Shown: piece after piece, positions 62,116 to 64,000 of the stretch
Layout: each line of letters starts with the position of its first letter
Numbering within the stretch: position 1 is the first letter of the stretch
NCBI GenBank assembly: GCA_032622095.1
Contig: CP136066.1
Location: forward strand, 7,839,784 to 7,903,783
Source: Siphonodentalium dalli
Taxonomy: Eukaryota > Mollusca > Scaphopoda > Gadilida > Siphonodentaliidae
Direction: 5' to 3'
Length of the DNA stretch: 64,000 nucleotides
The notes under the pieces: generated by a model
The model's input: only the letters and a program-made list of their open reading frames with translations
The model's database searches: none
What the model was told of the DNA's origin: nothing
Position numbers and translations under genes: made by a program

Positions 62116-62874
62116 TCGATTAAACGATTACTGGAATTGATAGTACTATATTAATTGTTTATCACACCTTTTCTGTTCGCAGTACAGTCTATTGTTTAGT
62201 GCTAGGTAAGCACATAATACAGGTTATTACATTGGGCTGAAGTGGCCACATAGTCTGTTTTGGGTAGGGTTTTTTATGATGAGTATAGACAATAGTTCAA
62301 CAAAAACATGCAAATATATCAACGAAGATCTCGTCGAACTGTAAAGTTCCTGGATTCATCCGATCCGCGAATACATCCGATGATAATTGGTATGTTGTGT
62401 GCAATCCGATTTTAGATCATACTGAAGATATCTTTGATAACTACTCCTCGAAAAAAAACACGTCCGCTCACAACAAATGACGTCAGCCCCCATTCCTTAA
62501 GGAGATGTATTTCATCTTCTACGACATCATCACAGCAAAACACACACTTTCTATTTTCTAATTTTACTGGGGCTGTAAATGACGCCCCTTCTCAATAGCA
62601 AGTACATGGTTACTGATTCTGAATCTAGTGAAAGCTATTCTGTCTTCCAATGATTTCGCGTTGAGAAGATAGGGCTCAAGCCTATACTATTTCTTGTAAA
62701 AACGATATGTTCTGATTTTGAGCAGTTGTCACCCAGGCTAGCTTGGAAGTACTCGTTATAGCTATTTTGTAAAGATTTTCGGAAAGTTTTTGTTACCATG
62801 TCCGTAGCGTGACCAGTCTCTGGTAAAGTTCCCATATAAAAAAAACCCAGGGTACAACCTGGGTGCAAAGTACC
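62116..62874. other. Region upstream of LINE ORF1, possible 5' UTR
   Basis: No supported gene. Part of this must be the LINE 5' UTR with any internal promoter, but the 5' boundary cannot be read from one copy. A CRE-like TGACGTCA occurs at 62479-62486. Minus-strand frames at 62635-62904 are shadows of the following minisatellite and flank. Confidence 0.4.
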
Positions 62875-63320
62875 GTGGTACGGGTACCCCGGGATATTGG
62901 ACAAACACCCCGGTACTAGTGGGACCTGGGTATACCGCGGTACTAGTACCTGGGTTTACCGAGGTTCTACCACCTGGGTATACCGCTGTACTAATACCGC
63001 GGTATACCCAGGTACTAGTACCGCGGTATACCCAGGTGCTAGTACCGGGGTGTTTGTCCAATATCCCGGGGTACCCGTACCGCGGTATACCCAGGTGATA
63101 GCACCGCGGTATACCCAGGTACTAGTACCACGGTATACCCAGGTGGTAGCACCGCGGTATACCCATGTACTAGTACCACGGTGTTTGTCCAATATCCCGG
63201 GGTACCAGTACCGCGGTATACCCAGATACTAGTACCGACGTATATACAGGTACTAGCACCGCGGTATATCCAGGTACTACTGGTACCGGGGTGTTTGTCC
63301 AATATCCCGGGGTACCAGTA
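62875..63320. repeat. 24-bp palindrome-rich minisatellite with 36-bp interludes
   Basis: The unit TAGTACCGCGGTATACCCAG plus GTAC repeats, mixed with a longer interlude GGTGTTTGTCCAATATCCCG then GGGTACC at about 63049-63080, 63180-63212 and 63290-63320. The left part (62878-62985) is in reverse orientation to the right part, giving a ~200-bp imperfect palindrome centred near 62985. The unit itself is rich in palindromes (TACCGCGGTA, GGTACTAGTACC, GTATAC). Since 24 is divisible by 3, both strands keep open frames (for example VPRYTQVL repeats at 62897-63232), which I read as by-products. Confidence 0.9.
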
Positions 63321-63479
63321 CTATAATTTACCCTGGTATACCACGGTGTGTATATACAATGCATATGCACTTTATCCATATATATTTCTGCCCTATATTA
63401 GCACCCCATGTGAACCGGTTCTCTGCAATGGGTAAGAATACTGGTTGCAGTGGGTAAAGAAATATAGGTATAGATTGCT

Positions 63480-63815
63480 GCATATATATTGAAGAAACAT
63501 ATGGAAATAAAATATTTCAGTTGTATTTGTTCCATGACACTTATATATTCTGAACGGCGAACAACATTTTTCGAGTTAACTGCTATAATACAGATTCTAT
63601 CGAATGGTACTGTTTGCAGTGGTGGTCGGATTGGTTGCAACACCTGCAAACCCATCCCATAAACCACTGCAAACAGTACCATTCGATAAAATCTTTATTA
63701 TAGCAGTATTATAGCAGTTAGCTCGAATTTTTTTGTTCGGTGTTCAGAATACAAGTGCCAGGACACAAAGACAACTGAAATATTTTATTTCTTTATTTTT
63801 CTTCAATATATATGC
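63480..63815. mobile_element. Foldback element, 336 bp, long arms and small loop
   Basis: The arms of about 145-150 bp run from GCATATATATTGAAGAAA (63480) to TTCTTCAATATATATGC (ending 63815). The best-paired inner part is ATCGAATGGTACTGTTTGCA with GTGGT against ACCACTGCAAACAGTACC with ATTCGAT. The loop is about 40 bp (63624-63662). No coding capacity and no clear target duplication were seen; GCAGTGG/TGCAGTGGG words also occur just outside (63428-63455). Confidence 0.85.
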
Positions 63816-64000
63816 GGCATTCTATACATTTATCTACTAATCTCTATCAAATCTGTGACAAAATGTATGAACACAAATTTCAAGAGCTATTCAAAGGCTC
63901 ATAATATTTTTCGGAAGACTAGTACATTGGATATTGTCGAACTGGGTGAAAATTAAAGGGGCACTAAATTTTTGGCAGTCCAAGCATCAAATGTGTATTC
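63816..64000. other. Right edge of window, nothing supported
   Basis: This is short AT-rich sequence. AAAGGGGCACTAAATTTTTGG at 63955-63975 resembles the start of an AAAGGGG-type MITE end like the one at 53105, but its partner would lie outside the window. Confidence 0.4.

Noticed and set aside
62897-63435. Repeat-peptide ORFs on both strands (VPRYTQVL and related)
   Set aside because: The 24-bp unit is a multiple of three and self-complementary, so both strands stay open. There is no start context, domain or flanking gene structure.

Overview
This window is eukaryotic nuclear DNA, AT-rich, almost without coding capacity and dominated by repeats. The style suggests a marine invertebrate, most likely a lophotrochozoan such as a mollusc: many short ACATGT/ACCGGT palindromes, foldback MITEs, mollusc-like TGACCTTGACC repeats, minisatellites and a long APE-type LINE. 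No host gene could be identified with confidence. There are no bacterial-type operons, CRISPR arrays or rRNA genes, and no tRNA gene I can defend.

Layout. 1-2.38 kb: single-copy AT-rich DNA. 2.38-4.13 kb: a tandem array of ~158-bp units. 4.66-18.11 kb: a nearly identical head-to-tail duplication of a ~6.7-kb block. Each block holds a 524-bp foldback element, two degenerate tandem arrays, a second foldback, unrecognised ORF fragments, a LINE-like 3' end, a double-hairpin MITE, a piggyBac-like TTAA MITE and a reverse-transcriptase relic. The block ends within a few bases of the centre of a perfect 27-bp-arm palindrome. 18.1-27.4 kb: mostly single-copy DNA with a 282-bp repeat, a 44-bp minisatellite (about 19 copies) and a foldback MITE.

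27.4-42.9 kb: a huge 29-bp satellite (about 470 copies in three blocks). Each block is preceded by a copy of a ~610-bp core. The satellite consensus has no stop codon in any of the three forward frames, so long ORFs here are a by-product of the repeat. Higher-order repeats of 1,740 bp (60 units) and 1,160 bp (40 units) are visible. Each core holds a possible 51-nt exon with good splice-site matches, the only hint of a host gene.

42.9-55.9 kb: single-copy AT-rich DNA with a MITE carrying the same hairpin as the duplicated block, a 10-bp satellite (about 75 copies) and a MITE with 19-bp perfect terminal repeats. 55.9-62.1 kb: a nearly complete LINE on the minus strand. It has ORF1 (coiled coil plus RRM-like C-terminus) and ORF2 (AP endonuclease plus reverse transcriptase), the latter cut by one in-frame TAG. 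62.9-63.8 kb: a palindrome-rich 24-bp minisatellite open on both strands, then a long foldback element.

The only proteins with a clear function are those of the LINE, which together would copy and insert the element by target-primed reverse transcription. I found no convincing new gene system. The most unusual signals are structural: the satellite and its core, the palindrome-linked duplication, and one hairpin module shared by different MITE contexts.
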